Of a stretch of DNA of 64,000 nucleotides, positions 11,280 to 23,406 are shown piece after piece. Both the position numbers and the translations under genes were made by a program. The stretch lies in assembly GCF_001653235.2 (NCBI RefSeq), contig NW_019154045.1, positions 639,856-703,855 of the forward strand, read 5' to 3'. The stretch is from Pochonia chlamydosporia 170. Lineage: Eukaryota; Ascomycota; Sordariomycetes; Hypocreales; Clavicipitaceae. The notes under the pieces are model-generated. The model saw only the letters and a program-made list of their open reading frames with translations. It did no database searches and had not been told where the DNA came from. The first letter of the stretch is position 1. Each line of letters begins with the position of its first letter.

Positions 11280-11462
11280 TGTAACGGTTCAAGCTGAGTG
11301 TATTAACAACTAGCTAGACGACTACTACGAGTATCTAAAGGTAAGAAAGAAAAGAAAGAAAAGGAGAGCTCGAGAAGCTCTTAAGCTCCTAAGCTTGATG
11401 CAGCTAATCTTGCTTACTGGCGAGAGCGCAAGCCGAGCTACCATCAGGCTCAGCCCGTTACA
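11280..11462 (+). mobile_element. MITE family 2, copy a
   Basis: The ends are TGTAACGG and CCGTTACA, flanked by ATATA on both sides. The interior (GAGTATATT-like start, then a purine-rich stretch near 11345, then GCAGCTAATCT) is shared with copies at 30755, 36215 (inverted) and 38101. It is non-coding. The superfamily is not certain. Confidence 0.75.
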
Positions 11463-11768
11463 ATATAGCCTTAAAGTTATAAGGCGTAGGGATAGAATTT
11501 CAAGTTAAGAGGGGTAGATAATAGCTGCTATCTAGGGAAGACTTCTATATATCTGCTAGCTAGGGCCCCCTACTAGTAGATTAAGTGGTTTCTATAGTTA
11601 ATAAACTATAATATTTCTGCTTAGAGTATTAAGAGTAGCATTAGAATGCTATGCTAGGTTATACGTTTATCTTCTTTGCCTTTCCCTCCCTTCTCATACA
11701 GAGAAATAGGAAGTTTACTATTTAAGACATAGCTAAAAGTTATAATACTAGTCTTCTTATTATATATA
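11463..11768. other. AT-rich spacer between MITE and transposon
   Basis: RIP-like AT-rich sequence. No gene or clear element is seen. Confidence 0.5.
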
Positions 11769-13629
11769 ACGTAATCCACAAGCGAGTGGAACACACAAGC
11801 GAGCAGAACACCCTAACCTACCTTATTATAAAGATTCTACAAAAAAACAACTAGAATAAAAGAAATTAATTAATCTTTACTGCTATTCTCTTTATTAGAT
11901 ATCTCTAAATTAATCTAATAAGTTTGTGCATTATAACTAGTATTACTATATATACTATATTGCTATCCCTTTGTCTTATCCTAAGGCTTTTAACCTCTTA
12001 TCTTGTAATCTTCTTGCTAAATCTACTCTTCTATATTATTCTAGTCCTAAAGAGCTTATCCCTTAGAAATAGTTATACTACTGCCTTAATATAAGTGTGT
12101 TTTTTTAGCTTTATGCTACTTACTTAATAGTATATTTGCCTCTTAAAGTTGCTAGTTTTTAGCCTTTAGGAGAGCTATCTTATGTATTATTCTGCATATG
12201 CCCTTTATAAATTAATCTATAGCATCTAAAATTAATATTAGTAAGCTTTCCTAATATTAGCTTATTCTTCTTTTAATATAATTAGTTTATAAAGTTACCT
12301 TAGTTAGGTTATTTAGGGTCTTTAGAACCTACACATTTAGTAGCTCTAGTACCTCTTTAACTAGTATTAGAGTTTATAGCCTTATATCTAGGCGTAATAA
12401 GACGCTTTTTAGATTAAATAGAATAAGTCCTATGCCTTAAAAAGCTTCCTAAATATTTTCTCTTATTATTGCAGCTTTAAATGCAGTAAAAAACGCAGGA
12501 AAGAAGTTAGCCTTTATAATATAGGTTATATATGCCCTTATAAGTCCTTTAATTTCTTTGCTATATACCTTCTTAAGCAGCCTAAAATAGCTAATATCTA
12601 GTAGCTAAAGAATATAAGATAAATAAGATAGCATATAGAGCGTAATAATCTTATAGTCTTTATAGAATAACTTAAATTTAGTTAAGTGGTAACTTTTATG
12701 CCTATCTAGGATAAAAAGATAATATATACTATAAGTTTAAGGCTAAGTATACTTTTTAAAGTGCTAGATCTAATCTATAGCTTTCTTATTTATAGTCTAG
12801 CTATTATAAGTTATTAAGATAACCTAATTCTTTAGTAACGCGCTATCTTTATACTAGTTAGCAAGATAATATTGCTCTATAATAATAATAAATAGTAGGA
12901 TAGCCTCCCCTTAAGAATTAATAGATTAAAGTACTAAAACCTATTCTCTATTACCTAGCTAAGCTAGATTTACCTTGCTATATCTTTTAGAGCTTATAAT
13001 AACTATTATAGTTAAGATTACGCCTATTATAAAGCTAGCCTTATTAAAGTTATAGAAATCCTTATCTAGGATGCTATATTTTATAATAGTATTATATATA
13101 AGCTTAAACTAAGGCTTAATTATCTTTAGATCTTTACATAAGGCTCTCTAATAGTTATATTAATGCGTAAAATGTATAGTAAGCTCTTTATAGCGCTTAA
13201 TAAAGTTTAAAGCCTAGTTAATTCTAATAGAAGGCACATTATAATCTATAAGCAGGTAATTTACTATATCTTCTATACTACTAAGCTAGAGAGAAAATAA
13301 CTGTAAATCTAGGTTAAGAATGTATTAGAGGATTATAGATTCCTCTAAATTTGTAAGTTTCTGTAAATTAGGTATAGTATTACGCTGTGATGTAATTCTC
13401 TTAGACTAGCGTGTTAATATTATAAGGCTAATATTATATGTCTGTATAGTAGCTTGTACACTAAGATTGCGGTCTTATTACCTAGCCTAAATTGCTAGCA
13501 TTAGATTTCTCTTATTTTGTACAGCTTGCATGTTTATAGGCGGAAGAAATTAACATTAAAGAACAGCTTTATTAAGTCTAAGTGGAGTGTTCTGCTTGCT
13601 TGTGTGTTCCACTCGCTTGTGGATTACGT
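11769..13629 (-). mobile_element. pogo/Fot1-type DNA transposon, copy A, inactivated
   Basis: The element is 1,861 bp, framed by long inverted repeats starting ACGTAATCCACAAGCGAGTG, with TA on both outer sides as for Tc1/mariner-pogo elements. The interior aligns in reverse orientation with copy B (for example, the segment near 12700 matches the reverse of that near 17160), so the transposase would be on the minus strand. The frame is destroyed by many TAA/TAG stops typical of RIP. The size fits Fot1-like elements of about 1.9 kb. Confidence 0.85.
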
Positions 13630-15716
13630 TAGATTATATATTATTATATATTATATCTATATAATTTGTAAGGAATTTACTGTAAAACTATTCTTTTAGA
13701 TACTATTATTTTGTAAGCTCTTCTTTTACCCTATATAGCTTTCTTATAACCTTAATATACCTCTTTATATCTATAGAGGCTAATTTATACTATTTATTTA
13801 ACTTATTAAAGTTAATATAGTGCTTATTAATAGAGCTATTTAAGGGCAATAAATATTAGCAATTTAACTAGTATATATTCTAAAATAATAAATTAGACAT
13901 ATAAATTAGGGAATAAATACTTCTAGCCTTTCTTCTAGTGTCACATTATAAGATTTAAGTTATTACTACTATTAGAATACTAGTTAGTAGGAACTTAATA
14001 ATTATTCTTATAATGGTATCTTACCTATATGCTATATTTTAGAATAGAATATCTACGCAATAATTAATATATATTTCCTAGGCTGTACTGCTATTCCCTA
14101 TACTAGCTAAGCATAAAAGTTAGATACTCACATTCTATTAGCTATTGCGTGTACTTGCCTGTGCTTTAGTTATAGTAAGTAGCATAAGCTGCGCGTCTTA
14201 GCCTACAAAGTATTAGCCACACATACCAAAAATTATCTCTCTTTAGGTTGAATTTCTTTGGTGCCATTAAGTCAAACCACTGCAAATCCGGAAATACGTG
14301 TAGCAAGTCTGGCAGTTACAAGTTGCTAAACTGTCACCTAGGTAGCTAGCCTAGTGCTACATATAGAACATATAGTACTAACCCGTTAGGTAGATACTAG
14401 GGCTAGAGTAATAGCAGTTATCTTTAAATTACTTTAGGAAAGTAGCCTAAGCGTTCTACTTTTCTTATTATCTAATAGGTAGTTATTATAAGAATACTAG
14501 CTTAAAAACCTCTAATTATTTAAAGTAGTTAAAAGTGCTTATTCTGCCTCTAGATTAAATTATAATAGTGCTAAGAGGTTAAGCAATCTTAATATACTAG
14601 CAGAGTAATAGAACTAGCAGGCTAGGTACCTCTAGTAGCTATTCTAGAAGTTAGAATAACTCTATTAGTATTAAAAGTAGCATTAAGAGGCATATATACT
14701 ATTATAGGTATTATAGTATAAATCTAAGAAGTTTATTAGTAATACGTAAGAGGTAGTTTTATTGTAAGTTACTTGCCTTAAAGACTTTTCTATCTAGATC
14801 TATTACAGTAAATATAGTCTTAACTCTATGCTAAGCTTATATTCTATAATATAAAAGATCTAGAATATAGTCTCTAATCCTTCTAGAAAGTAATAATTCT
14901 ATGCTTAATACCTAGTTATTACTATCTAAGCCTAGCTCTATATTTTAGCGTTTTGCCTTCTAACCTAGTATAGTCTTTAAAACTTCTATAATATATTTAT
15001 AGACTTCTTTACTGTGATTTTCCTGCGTTAAGAACTCTTAAATTTCTACTATTTTTACCTTAATATCTCTAAGTTTTAGTTCTATTACTAGTAGGCAAGT
15101 ATATAGTTTTAGTTAGATATTTCTGCTAAAGCTTACTGCTTTTAGAAATATACTAATATTATGCCTAAGCCTATTAGCTAAGATACTTTTACCTCCTATG
15201 CCTTATAGTAGTGTAAGAGTATCTAATATAGGGGTATAAATAATATAAATAGCCTTATAAGCGTAAAGAATTAGCTACTCTTAACTTAAAATAGTTATAT
15301 TAATATAATATTTTAAAGATACTTTAGGTATACCTTAAATACTTTCTGCTAAATTGCTTAGAAGTAAAAGCTTAAAAGGATATCTATAATATCTAGCTAA
15401 TAATAGGGGGTTTATACTCTTTAAGTATAATTAGTAGGACCTAAGATGCTCTAAAATAATCTCTATTATTCTAGTCTTATTACTAAGAAAGCATTCTTAT
15501 AGCCTCTACTATATAGTAGTAGTATTATTTATAACTTCTAGTATAGCTAATAACTATAAGTAAACTTAATAGTTAATAAGTCTTATAGATTAAAGACTAA
15601 GCATAATAATACTTATAAGCACTTATCTAGCAGACTTATTAGTATTACCTTAGAATATAATAGTATTGCTATTAAGCCTTTAGAGGTTTACACAGAGGTA
15701 AGCAAAATAAGCTAAG
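13630..15716. other. AT-rich relic DNA of unknown origin
   Basis: Strongly TA-rich with no usable frame. A short stretch near 14215-14360 is less degraded and looks like single-copy DNA caught between repeats. No known element ends were found. Confidence 0.5.
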
Positions 15717-15939
15717 TGTTATGGATTCAAGCGTAACGCTCGAATCTTAAGAAAGAAGGAGACGGGCACGTGGAGAGAGCTACCTAAGGACCCGCCACGG
15801 GTTCTGACCGGAGCTTAACCGGACCCTATAAGGGTGCCGCTAGGAACCATGCTAACCCCTTTCTTCTTCTTCCCTCCTTATGAGAAAAGTTACTATTAGT
15901 GACGCTAGTTTGCAGGAGCCCCTAGGCCAGTCCCTTACA
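15717..15939 (+). mobile_element. Small inverted-repeat element, family 3, copy a
   Basis: A 223-bp GC-richer island starts TGTTATGGATTC and ends GTCCCTTACA (imperfect inverted repeats). It is flanked by a perfect 5-bp duplication, CTAAG, at 15712-15716 and 15940-15944. An inverted, more diverged copy lies at 38329-38555. It has no coding capacity. It has escaped much of the C-to-T decay around it, so it may be a late insertion. Confidence 0.8.
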
Positions 15940-16224
15940 CTAAGTAGTTTTAATAGGTAGGATTGTGAAAGACTTACTGCATTACATAAAAGCTTAGAGA
16001 TCTGCTAATAAGACTAATTATATTAGGAAAATAGAATATAATGTATTCCTAAAATAGCTTAATATAAAGTTCTAACCTTTATATTATTAGGATAATAATT
16101 TAATATATAATTATTTAGCGTAAGGCTATATATTTACTAGATAGACTTATAAAGTTACTTTTAGCTGCTAGAGCTAGATCTAGATAAGAGTCTATTTATT
16201 AATACGCTATAACTTTAGATATTA
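15940..16224. other. AT-rich spacer
   Basis: RIP-like sequence with no recognised content, ending at the TA target site of pogo copy B. Confidence 0.5.
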
Positions 16225-18087
16225 ACGTGGGTGCATAGCGAGTGCGCTAACATAGCAAGTGCGCTACTTTGCCCCAAAATACAAACATGCTCCTTACACC
16301 GCAAAATATCTCCACCAAAAAATTATAGATTCTATCTTAAATAAAAGTTAATTACTCTTAGCTATTAAAGCTCTTAAGTAAAGGCTAAAACTAAGCATCT
16401 AGGCTGCTATAAGGATCTATTATATCTCTTAAGATACACTATAAAGAAAATATAACCACATCTAATTAAGGTATAATACTATACCTAACTATTAAAAACT
16501 TATAGATCTAGAAGAATTAATAATTATTTAATATATTCTTAACTTAGATTTACAATCTTTCCCTTCTTAGCTTACTAGTATAAAAGATATAGCAAATTAT
16601 CTACTTACTAATTATAATATGCCTCCTATAGGATCGCAATAGGCTTTAAACTTTATTAAGCGCTATAAAGAACTTACCACGTATTTTACGCATTAATATA
16701 ACTATTAGAGAGCCTTATATAAAGATCTAAAGATAATTAAGTCTTAGTTTAAGCTTATATATAATATAGTTATAAAATATAGCATATATAAAGATAATTT
16801 CTATAACTTTAATAAGACTAGCTTTATAATAGGTATAATCTTAATTATAATAGTAATTATAAGCTTAGATAGATATAGCAAGCTAAGTTTAGCTTAACTA
16901 GGTAATAGAAAATAGGTTTTAGTACTCTAGTCTATTAATTCCTAAGATAAAGCTATCCTGCTATTTATTATAGCTATAAAGCAGTTTTACCTTAGAAACT
17001 AGTATAAAGATAGCGCGCTACTAAAGAATTAGGTTATCTCTATAACTTATAATAGCTAGACTATAAATAAGAAAGCTATAGATTAAATCTAGCACTTTAA
17101 AAAGTATACTAAATCCTAAACTTATAATATATATTAACTTCTTATTCTAGATAGATATAAAAGTTACCACTTAACTAAATTTAAGGTATTCTATAAAGAA
17201 TATAAGATTATTATGCTTTATATGCTATCTTATTTATCTTATATTCTTTAGCTATTAGATATTAGCTATTTTAGGCTGCTAAAGAAGGTATATAGCAAAG
17301 AAATTAAAGGACTTATAAGAGTATATATTATATATATTATACAAGCTAACTTCTTTCCCGCGTTTTATACTGCTTTTAAGGCTATAATAACTAAAGAAAA
17401 TATCTAAGAAGCTTTTAGAGGTATAGAACTTATTCTATTTAATTAAAATAGTATCTTATTATGTCTAGATATAAGGCTATAGACTCTAATACTAGTTAAG
17501 GCTACACTTAAGCTACTAAACCTATAGGTTCTAAAGACCCTAAATAATCTAACTAAGGTAACTTTATAAACTAATTATATTAAAAGATAAATTAGTTACT
17601 ATTAGAAAAGCTTACTAATATTAATTTTAGCTACTATAGATTAATTTATAAAGAGTATATGCAGAATAATACACAAGATAGCTCTCTTAAAGGCTAAGGT
17701 TAACTAACTTTAAGAGGTAAATATACTACTAAGCAGGTAGTATAGAGCTAAAAAAATACATTTACATTAAGGCAGTAGTATAACTATTACTAAGGGATAA
17801 GCTCTTTAGGATTAGAATAATATAGAAGAGCAGATATAGTAAGAAGATTATAAAACTAGAGGTTATAAGCCTTAGAATAAGATAAAGGGATAGCAATATA
17901 GTATATATAGTAAGACTAATTATAATGCTTAAACTTATTAGATTAATATAGAAATATCTAATAAAGAGAATAGCAGTAAAGATTAATTAATTTCTTATAT
18001 TGTGGTTATTTTTTTGTATAATCTTTACAGGGAGGTATTTAAACGTGGCGCACTCGCTATATTAGCGCACTCGCTATGCACTCACGT
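16225..18087 (+). mobile_element. pogo/Fot1-type DNA transposon, copy B, inactivated
   Basis: The element is 1,863 bp with ends ACGTGGGTGCATAGCGAG and its inverse (CTATGCACTCACGT), and TA on both sides. Read on the plus strand it still resembles a pogo-type transposase: a segment near 17145-17200 reads like the D-x-H-x-S region of the DDE domain, followed by L-L-D-I (W/C)-F. It is interrupted throughout by TAG/TAA/TGA. It is collinear with copy C (36181-38077) and with the reverse of copy A, although the terminal repeats of A and B differ. Confidence 0.85.
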
Positions 18088-18129
18088 TATATATAGAATT
18101 ACCTTATAATATGGAAATAATATTAGATA

Positions 18130-18547
18130 ACGTGAGTGCATAGCGAGTCGGTCAACATAGCGAGTCAGTCACTATACAAGTACATATAAAGTTATACCCC
18201 TATTAAAACTACTTATAGTAGTTAGAAATAGCTCTTCTTTTAATATAGTACTTATTACTATATAAATAGTATAATTCTAGATTTTTATATATTTAGCTAG
18301 GCTAGTTCTATAGAAGTCCTTAAATTTCATATTCACACTGTATAAGTCTTAGTTTCTCTATAAAATTATATATAACTTAGTACTAAAAGTTTAATAGTAA
18401 GCTACTTATATAGTTAAATATAAGATATATCTAAGAGAGCTATTTTAAACTACCTTTAGTGGTTTTTGCAGGGATATAAAATGTGTATTTTTGGTGTAAG
18501 TGCGCGTGACCGACTCGCTATGTTACCGACTTGCTATGCACTCACAT
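18130..18547. mobile_element. Non-autonomous derivative of the pogo element (418 bp)
   Basis: It has the same outer sequence as copy B (ACGTGAGTGCATAGCGAG at the left, TGCTATGCACTCACAT at the right) and TA on both sides, but an unrelated non-coding interior. It lies only 43 bp from the end of copy B. A sister copy is at 39685-40121. Such elements move using the transposase of the full-length relative. Confidence 0.82.
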
Positions 18548-19364
18548 TAGGACTTTTTACGCTTTTAATTTAATATATTATTTGCCTTTTATATGATGTA
18601 TTTCTAGAAGAGACATAGCACTAAAGTAATAAACATATACATCTAAAGTATTTCTCTATAATAGTCTAGCTATATAAGCCTAATATATTAGGATATAATA
18701 GAAAAAGATACTAAGAATAACACATTTAAAGGGGATTTTAAGTGTTCTAGCATAGGCTTTAATAAATTTACTATCCTATTAGTTGTAAACTTAGCACGTT
18801 TTACTATAAGCGCTATAATAGTATTTATAGTTATAAGCTCTAGCCTTAATAGGCGCTTAAACGCTAAGCTCTAAGCTATATCTAGCTATAGTAAGCTTTA
18901 ATTTTCCTATTATTATATCTAATATAATCATGCAATAAGAGCCTCTTAGTTACTAACTATATAGTTAGGTCCTATATTTAATATGATTAATCTTAAGCTA
19001 TTTATTAAGCAAATTAATAATACTATTAATGCTACTAGCATCTTATCTATTGCTTAATAGTCTTTAAACCTAGCTGTAAATTCTATTTAGAGAAAAGATA
19101 TTAAGCTTATCTGTCTAATTCTAGTAACGCGAGAATAAATCCTTAAAATAGGCAAGAATCCTAATATAGTTGCTAAGTTAGAAAATAACGTTAGAAAATA
19201 ACGTTTAGGCACTTAGAGATAATGCTTATGTTATAGCGTTAGATATATTCCACAATTTGCATTGCTTGAACACGTAAGCGTGTATTCTTCTACAGCCAGT
19301 ATAATATCTCGTGACACTCGGTCGGCATATCACACACATTACAATCCTCAATTGTATCAAATTC
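18548..19364. other. AT-rich DNA ending at the second gene block
   Basis: TA-rich relic sequence to about 19230, then normal-composition DNA forming the 3' flank of the RidA-like gene. No gene is seen. Confidence 0.5.
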
Positions 19365-19811
19365 TCAACTTGTCGGAGTAATAAAAGCATACAAAGTCAT
19401 CTCAACAGCAGCGTTATTATAAAGCCCAGCAACAGCAACCCCCGTCCAAGCCGGCCGATTATCACCCATCCACTTCGCCTTAGCTTCCATCATAGCATCG
19501 ACCCACTCATCATTCAGCGACGGCGCAAATGAAGCAATTTGGTAGACGTTTTTCCATCCTTCTACAACGCCAGCTGCCTTGAGCGTCTTGTCCGCATTCT
19601 CCCATGCGAGCATAACCTGCTCCCGTACATCTACTGGTAGACTAAGGTCGTTTTTAAACCCGCATTGACCAGAAGTAACGACTAGGGAGGCATTGGGGGG
19701 TATGATGATTGCCTGGGAAAGACCGAGCTCGTTGCCGACGTTTGCAAAGCCTGAGTTGGGATTGAACGATCGGAAGCCGCTTGATCTAAATGTGTTTTGT
19801 TTGTATTCCAT
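19365..19811 (-). CDS. RidA/YjgF-family protein
   Basis: A single 148-residue frame starts at ATG 19811, close to the usual 120-150 of the family. The family fold is recognisable from F-A-N-V-G-N-E-L-G-L-S-Q-A near residue 22, the stretch from V-T-S-G-Q-C-G-F, and the C-terminal R-P-A-W-T-G-V-A-V-A-G-L. RidA proteins hydrolyse reactive enamines and imines released by PLP enzymes or amine oxidases. Here the arginine usually seen in the P-A-R segment, the substrate carboxylate-binding residue of true RidA, is replaced by Trp. The protein thus belongs to a Rid-like subgroup whose activity cannot be assumed. Its position beside an amine oxidase cluster fits a role in handling the imine product. 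Confidence 0.85.
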   Translation of the reverse strand: MEYKQNTFRSSGFRSFNPNSGFANVGNELGLSQAIIIPPNASLVVTSGQCGFKNDLSLPVDVREQVMLAWENADKTLKAAGVVEGWKNVYQIASFAPSLNDEWVDAMMEAKAKWMGDNRPAWTGVAVAGLYNNAAVEMTLYAFITPTS

Positions 19812-20549
19812 TGTGATGTTTCCTGAGACTTGATGTAAGTGAATATGCTCTGGATGTCAAGTCACCGAGTTTGTGCATACTTGACTTTCATGTGACTAGG
19901 AAAATGCATAGTTGGTGATGATTTGGCTGTCCACATGACGTCGGTTGATCAAACTATTTAAATTTTTTAATATATCCAGTCATGGACTCGAAAAGCCTCG
20001 GAACATCACGACCATTTCGCTCGACAAATAGTTCGCAGTCATGTAGAAAGTGATACGAAACTCCATATAGGCATCGCCATGACCTTCCTAATCAGGCTTA
20101 AGCTGGGGCTTTGATAACCGGCAGACTTCTCAGCCACCCAAACGGTCGACAGTGGCTTGCGAAGTAAATCCACCATTTGCCTCATCGAAACGTGGAGTCA
20201 CTAGTGGAGCCGACAAGAATTCGATAAAGGTTTCATTTTTGTACTGGTTGCCACAACGGTTCAAAAACTAGACTGAAAACAGTATCTGACGGCGAGGTGC
20301 TTCTGGTCTGTCCCGAGAGGTATTTGTTGAGCCAGTCAATCAACTGAGGGAGGGCTTTGTTGACCGAGTATGACAGACAAAGTAGGAGCAATGCTGAGTT
20401 CTATTATAATGTTGGCCTCGCCAGCTGGGTAGCATATACTGGACACGAGGATACGCTGTACCGCCAAGGCCACTCTCATGCACCAATCTCGCTACCCTAG
20501 GTATCATTGAAAGTCTCCATGCTTTATTCGTCTTGATTGCATCTTAAAC
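19812..20549. other. Intergenic containing a degraded gene
   Basis: Contains the RidA promoter, the relic listed at 20105-20445 and the SDR promoter. Confidence 0.4.
20105..20445 (-). pseudogene. Unidentified broken coding sequence
   Basis: The reverse strand shows two protein-like stretches in different frames. One contains V-N-K-A-L-P-Q-L-I-D-W-L-N-K-Y-L (about 20310-20370) and the other L-I-E-F-L-S-A-P-L-V-T-P-R-F-D-E (about 20170-20235), the latter ending in TGA near 20130. I found no intron that joins them cleanly. They look like the remains of the C-terminal part of an enzyme gene once in the cluster, but I cannot name the family. Confidence 0.35.
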
Positions 20550-21317
20550 ATGTTAGAAAAACTATTCAAAGACAAAGTCGCCATTATCACAGGCGGCTCT
20601 CGCGGCCTTGGTGCGGCTATTGCTCAAGACCTAGCCAGCAGAGGCGCCAACGTCCTCATCACATATAACTCGGCCAAGGATGATGCAGAAATCATTGCCC
20701 ACAAAATCACGAAACTGGGACGCGAAGCAGTTATAGTGCAAGGAAACGGTACCGATCGCTCTGCCCCCGAGAGAATTGTGGCCACTGCAGTACAAAAATG
20801 GGGACATATTGACATCATCATCAACAACGCTGGTGCGGGAGACGATGCGCTGCTCGAGGACTTGACTCATGAACTATGGGATAAGCTATACGATACTAAT
20901 GTCCGTTTGCCAACGTTTTTGGTCAAGGCAGCGTTGCCATATTTTGGCCCTGCACCACGTATCGTCAACATATCAAGTGTTGCAGCCAGGGCTGGAACAA
21001 GTTACATGTCCGCGTATGCTTCTTCCAAGGCCGCACTAGAGGGAATTACTCGGGTGTGGGCGCATGAACTTGGCCAAAAGTATAACGCAACTGTTAATTG
21101 TGTCAATCCAGGCCCAATTGCTACGGACATGTGGCTGAGGGACACTGATGCTGCTATTTTGGCTGAGTGGGACGAAAGGATGAAGGAGACTCCGGCGGGT
21201 GCGCGGATTGCCACGGTTGATGACATAGTTCCAATAGTGGCCTTTTTGAGTCATGAGAGTAGCAGATGGAGTACGGGAAGCGTGGTCAATGCTAATGGCG
21301 GGCTTATATTTGTCTAG
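20550..21317 (+). CDS. Classical short-chain dehydrogenase/reductase
   Basis: A 255-residue intronless frame, standard length for a classical SDR. The cofactor motif T-G-G-S-R-G-L-G is at 14-21 (T-G-x3-G-x-G), N-N-A-G at about 92-95, and the catalytic Y-x3-K is Y156 and K160 with the Ser in N-I-S-S. The stretch P-G-P-I-A-T-D-M follows as usual. No acidic residue is evident for NAD preference, and R/S residues after the first strand suggest NADP(H), but this is a guess. It is most like FabG/3-oxoacyl reductase-type proteins that reduce ketones or oxidise secondary alcohols. Within this cluster it could act on the aldehyde or ketone left after amine oxidation. Confidence 0.92.
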   Translation: MLEKLFKDKVAIITGGSRGLGAAIAQDLASRGANVLITYNSAKDDAEIIAHKITKLGREAVIVQGNGTDRSAPERIVATAVQKWGHIDIIINNAGAGDDALLEDLTHELWDKLYDTNVRLPTFLVKAALPYFGPAPRIVNISSVAARAGTSYMSAYASSKAALEGITRVWAHELGQKYNATVNCVNPGPIATDMWLRDTDAAILAEWDERMKETPAGARIATVDDIVPIVAFLSHESSRWSTGSVVNANGGLIFV

Positions 21318-21761
21318 TTTCCTCTCGAGAATAAACCTACTGTTCCAATTCTCCTGCTGCCAGGCGGCTGCCTGCTTTTAAGCCACTGGAAGTGAGGCTT
21401 TACGTGCCGTGTTTAGTATCTTTGTGCGCGACCTGTGTGGCTCTATAACGTGGCCTTCTACGAACGCCCCAGTCAGAACGCTTCAAGTTGAACCGCCGAA
21501 CTTGTGCAAATCAACTTTGAATTCAACGTGTTGGTAATCTCTCAGAGTAAACGAGGTGCATAAACGAAGGTGTTCAGTCATGTATTTAAGCAAAAGGGTA
21601 ATTACAGGATTTGGTGGTTATGAAAGTATGTAGTCTACGATGCATAAGGATTACTACTCCATACAGTACAGGTTTAGGCCGCACTCTTCGGCTCAGGAAA
21701 AAAATAGATGCATAATTTCCTACTTTTGAACGAAATGAACCTTGACCCCCAATCAGCGTCA
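21318..21761. other. 3' intergenic between SDR and permease
   Basis: Convergent gene ends. No coding sequence or repeat recognised. Confidence 0.5.
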
Positions 21762-23406
21762 TTAAGCAGCTGCGCCTAATGCATGGCTAATTCCACTCGG
21801 AGCATCCCGAGGATCGCGATAGTGCTTCCTTGCGTAGCATATCCAGTTTACGCTATAGACCAGGACAACACCGGCCAACACGGCGATGGTGTAATTCATT
21901 GTCGCCGGGGCGACAGGGATGTACTGTGGGAAGAGAAGAACAAGGCCCAACAAAAGCATCCATGCCATGGCTAAAATGTTGATCAGAGTACCGCCAATGG
22001 GCCCAAGATCTACTGTCCGAGTTTTGCTGCGGAGAGGACTCCTGTCATACAGAAGGCAGGCAATTGGTATCATGTAACTGCAGAAGAAGCAAACAGCTGC
22101 GGACCCCAGGATGGCATTTAACGCGGTAGATGGTCCGAGACAGAGCAACCCAATCAAAGATGCGAGAAGAGTTGCAACGTATATGGCATGCTCAGGAAGC
22201 TCATGCCTACCACCAAGTCTGCACAACCATGGAGACAGGAACAAATGTTGCTCCCTAGCCAAGCTCCAAAGTACTCTGCTGAAGGTGGTCATCATACAAC
22301 CACTTGCGATGTAGAACATGATGATGTAGATGGACATGAGCATCATGGTCAGTGGTAGAGATGCGGTCGAATCCAAGAAGAGCTGCGTGATAGGCTGCCC
22401 TCCGATTGGAGCCAGGAGGTTATCCCCGTTAACAACGCAGAACATGAAGATGATGGTCATGGGTAAGCCAGAAAGGCTAGACAAGGCATAGGTCCAGATC
22501 ATCACCTTTGGCACCTGCCTGGCAGGATCGGGGATTTCGTCTGTTACATGGGTTGCTGAGTCGAAGCCATTTAGTGCCGTGATTCCAGGGAGACAGCCAA
22601 GAAGAAAGACGAAGCCGTCAGAGCTCCAGCCAGTGGCGTTGACAAAATCGACAAAAACTGTCTGGGCGCTTTGCTTTGGCGATGCTCTTGCAAGCAAAGT
22701 CACGAGAACAATAATGGCGCTTATATTGACATAAAACATTATTCCTCTCATGATAATGGTATAAAACCTGAAGAGCTGAATGTTGAAGAGAACGGCGACG
22801 GCCGCCGCCGCAATATAGCAGAGATACAGTTGGTACGGCTCTGAAGTGTACCCAGGATGGGCTGCACTAGCCGTGGCCAGCAGGAGCTGAGCCGCAAACA
22901 GATACGTGCCGGCAGTCCAAAAGAACCAGGCCGCAGAGGAGAAAGCACCGACCCAGTAGCTGAGGGCCCGTGAATATCGTCGAGGCGCAAAAATTGACGT
23001 CCAATAAACTTGGCCTGGTATGACAACGTGTAAGAAATAACCAGACGCATGTCAATTTGGAGTACAAAGGGTACTAACCGCTGGAATGAGGATATGCCGC
23101 GGCCATCTCAGCGAGTGAGATGCAAATGAGCATTTGGAAAATAGCGGCTAGAAGGTAGCCGAATATGTAAACAGGACTTCCTCCGACGCCGATGTTAAAT
23201 GCAAGGTACGTTCCAATACTGAGGGGCGTCCCTATCAAGGAATAGTTGACACCGATTGTGCTCCAGACATTAAAGTGATGGCGGCGCCTGTCTGGGCTAT
23301 CCATTACTGTTTCGAGATGTTGCACAGCTGAGGAACCTTCGTAGCCCTTGGCCGGGCTCTGGGAGATGCCAGAGGAGTTTGTCGACTTTGGTGTATCTGA
23401 AGACAT
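21762..23406 (-). CDS. APC-family amino acid/GABA/choline-type permease
   Basis: Exons 23406-23079 and 23014-21762 (64-bp GT-AG intron, phase 1) give 526 residues, the usual size. About 12 hydrophobic helices are visible. The N-terminal signature N-V-W-S-T-I-G-V-N-Y-S then L-A-E-M-A-A-A-Y-P-H-S-S-G-G-Q-V-Y-W is that of the fungal GABA/choline/polyamine branch (Uga4/Hnm1-like), as is F-A-P-R-R-Y-S-R. An upstream in-frame ATG at 23457 would add 17 residues; 23406 is preferred because it gives the usual short hydrophilic tail. It is transcribed divergently from the PhyH-type gene. In context it may import the amine that the copper amine oxidase deaminates. Confidence 0.9.
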
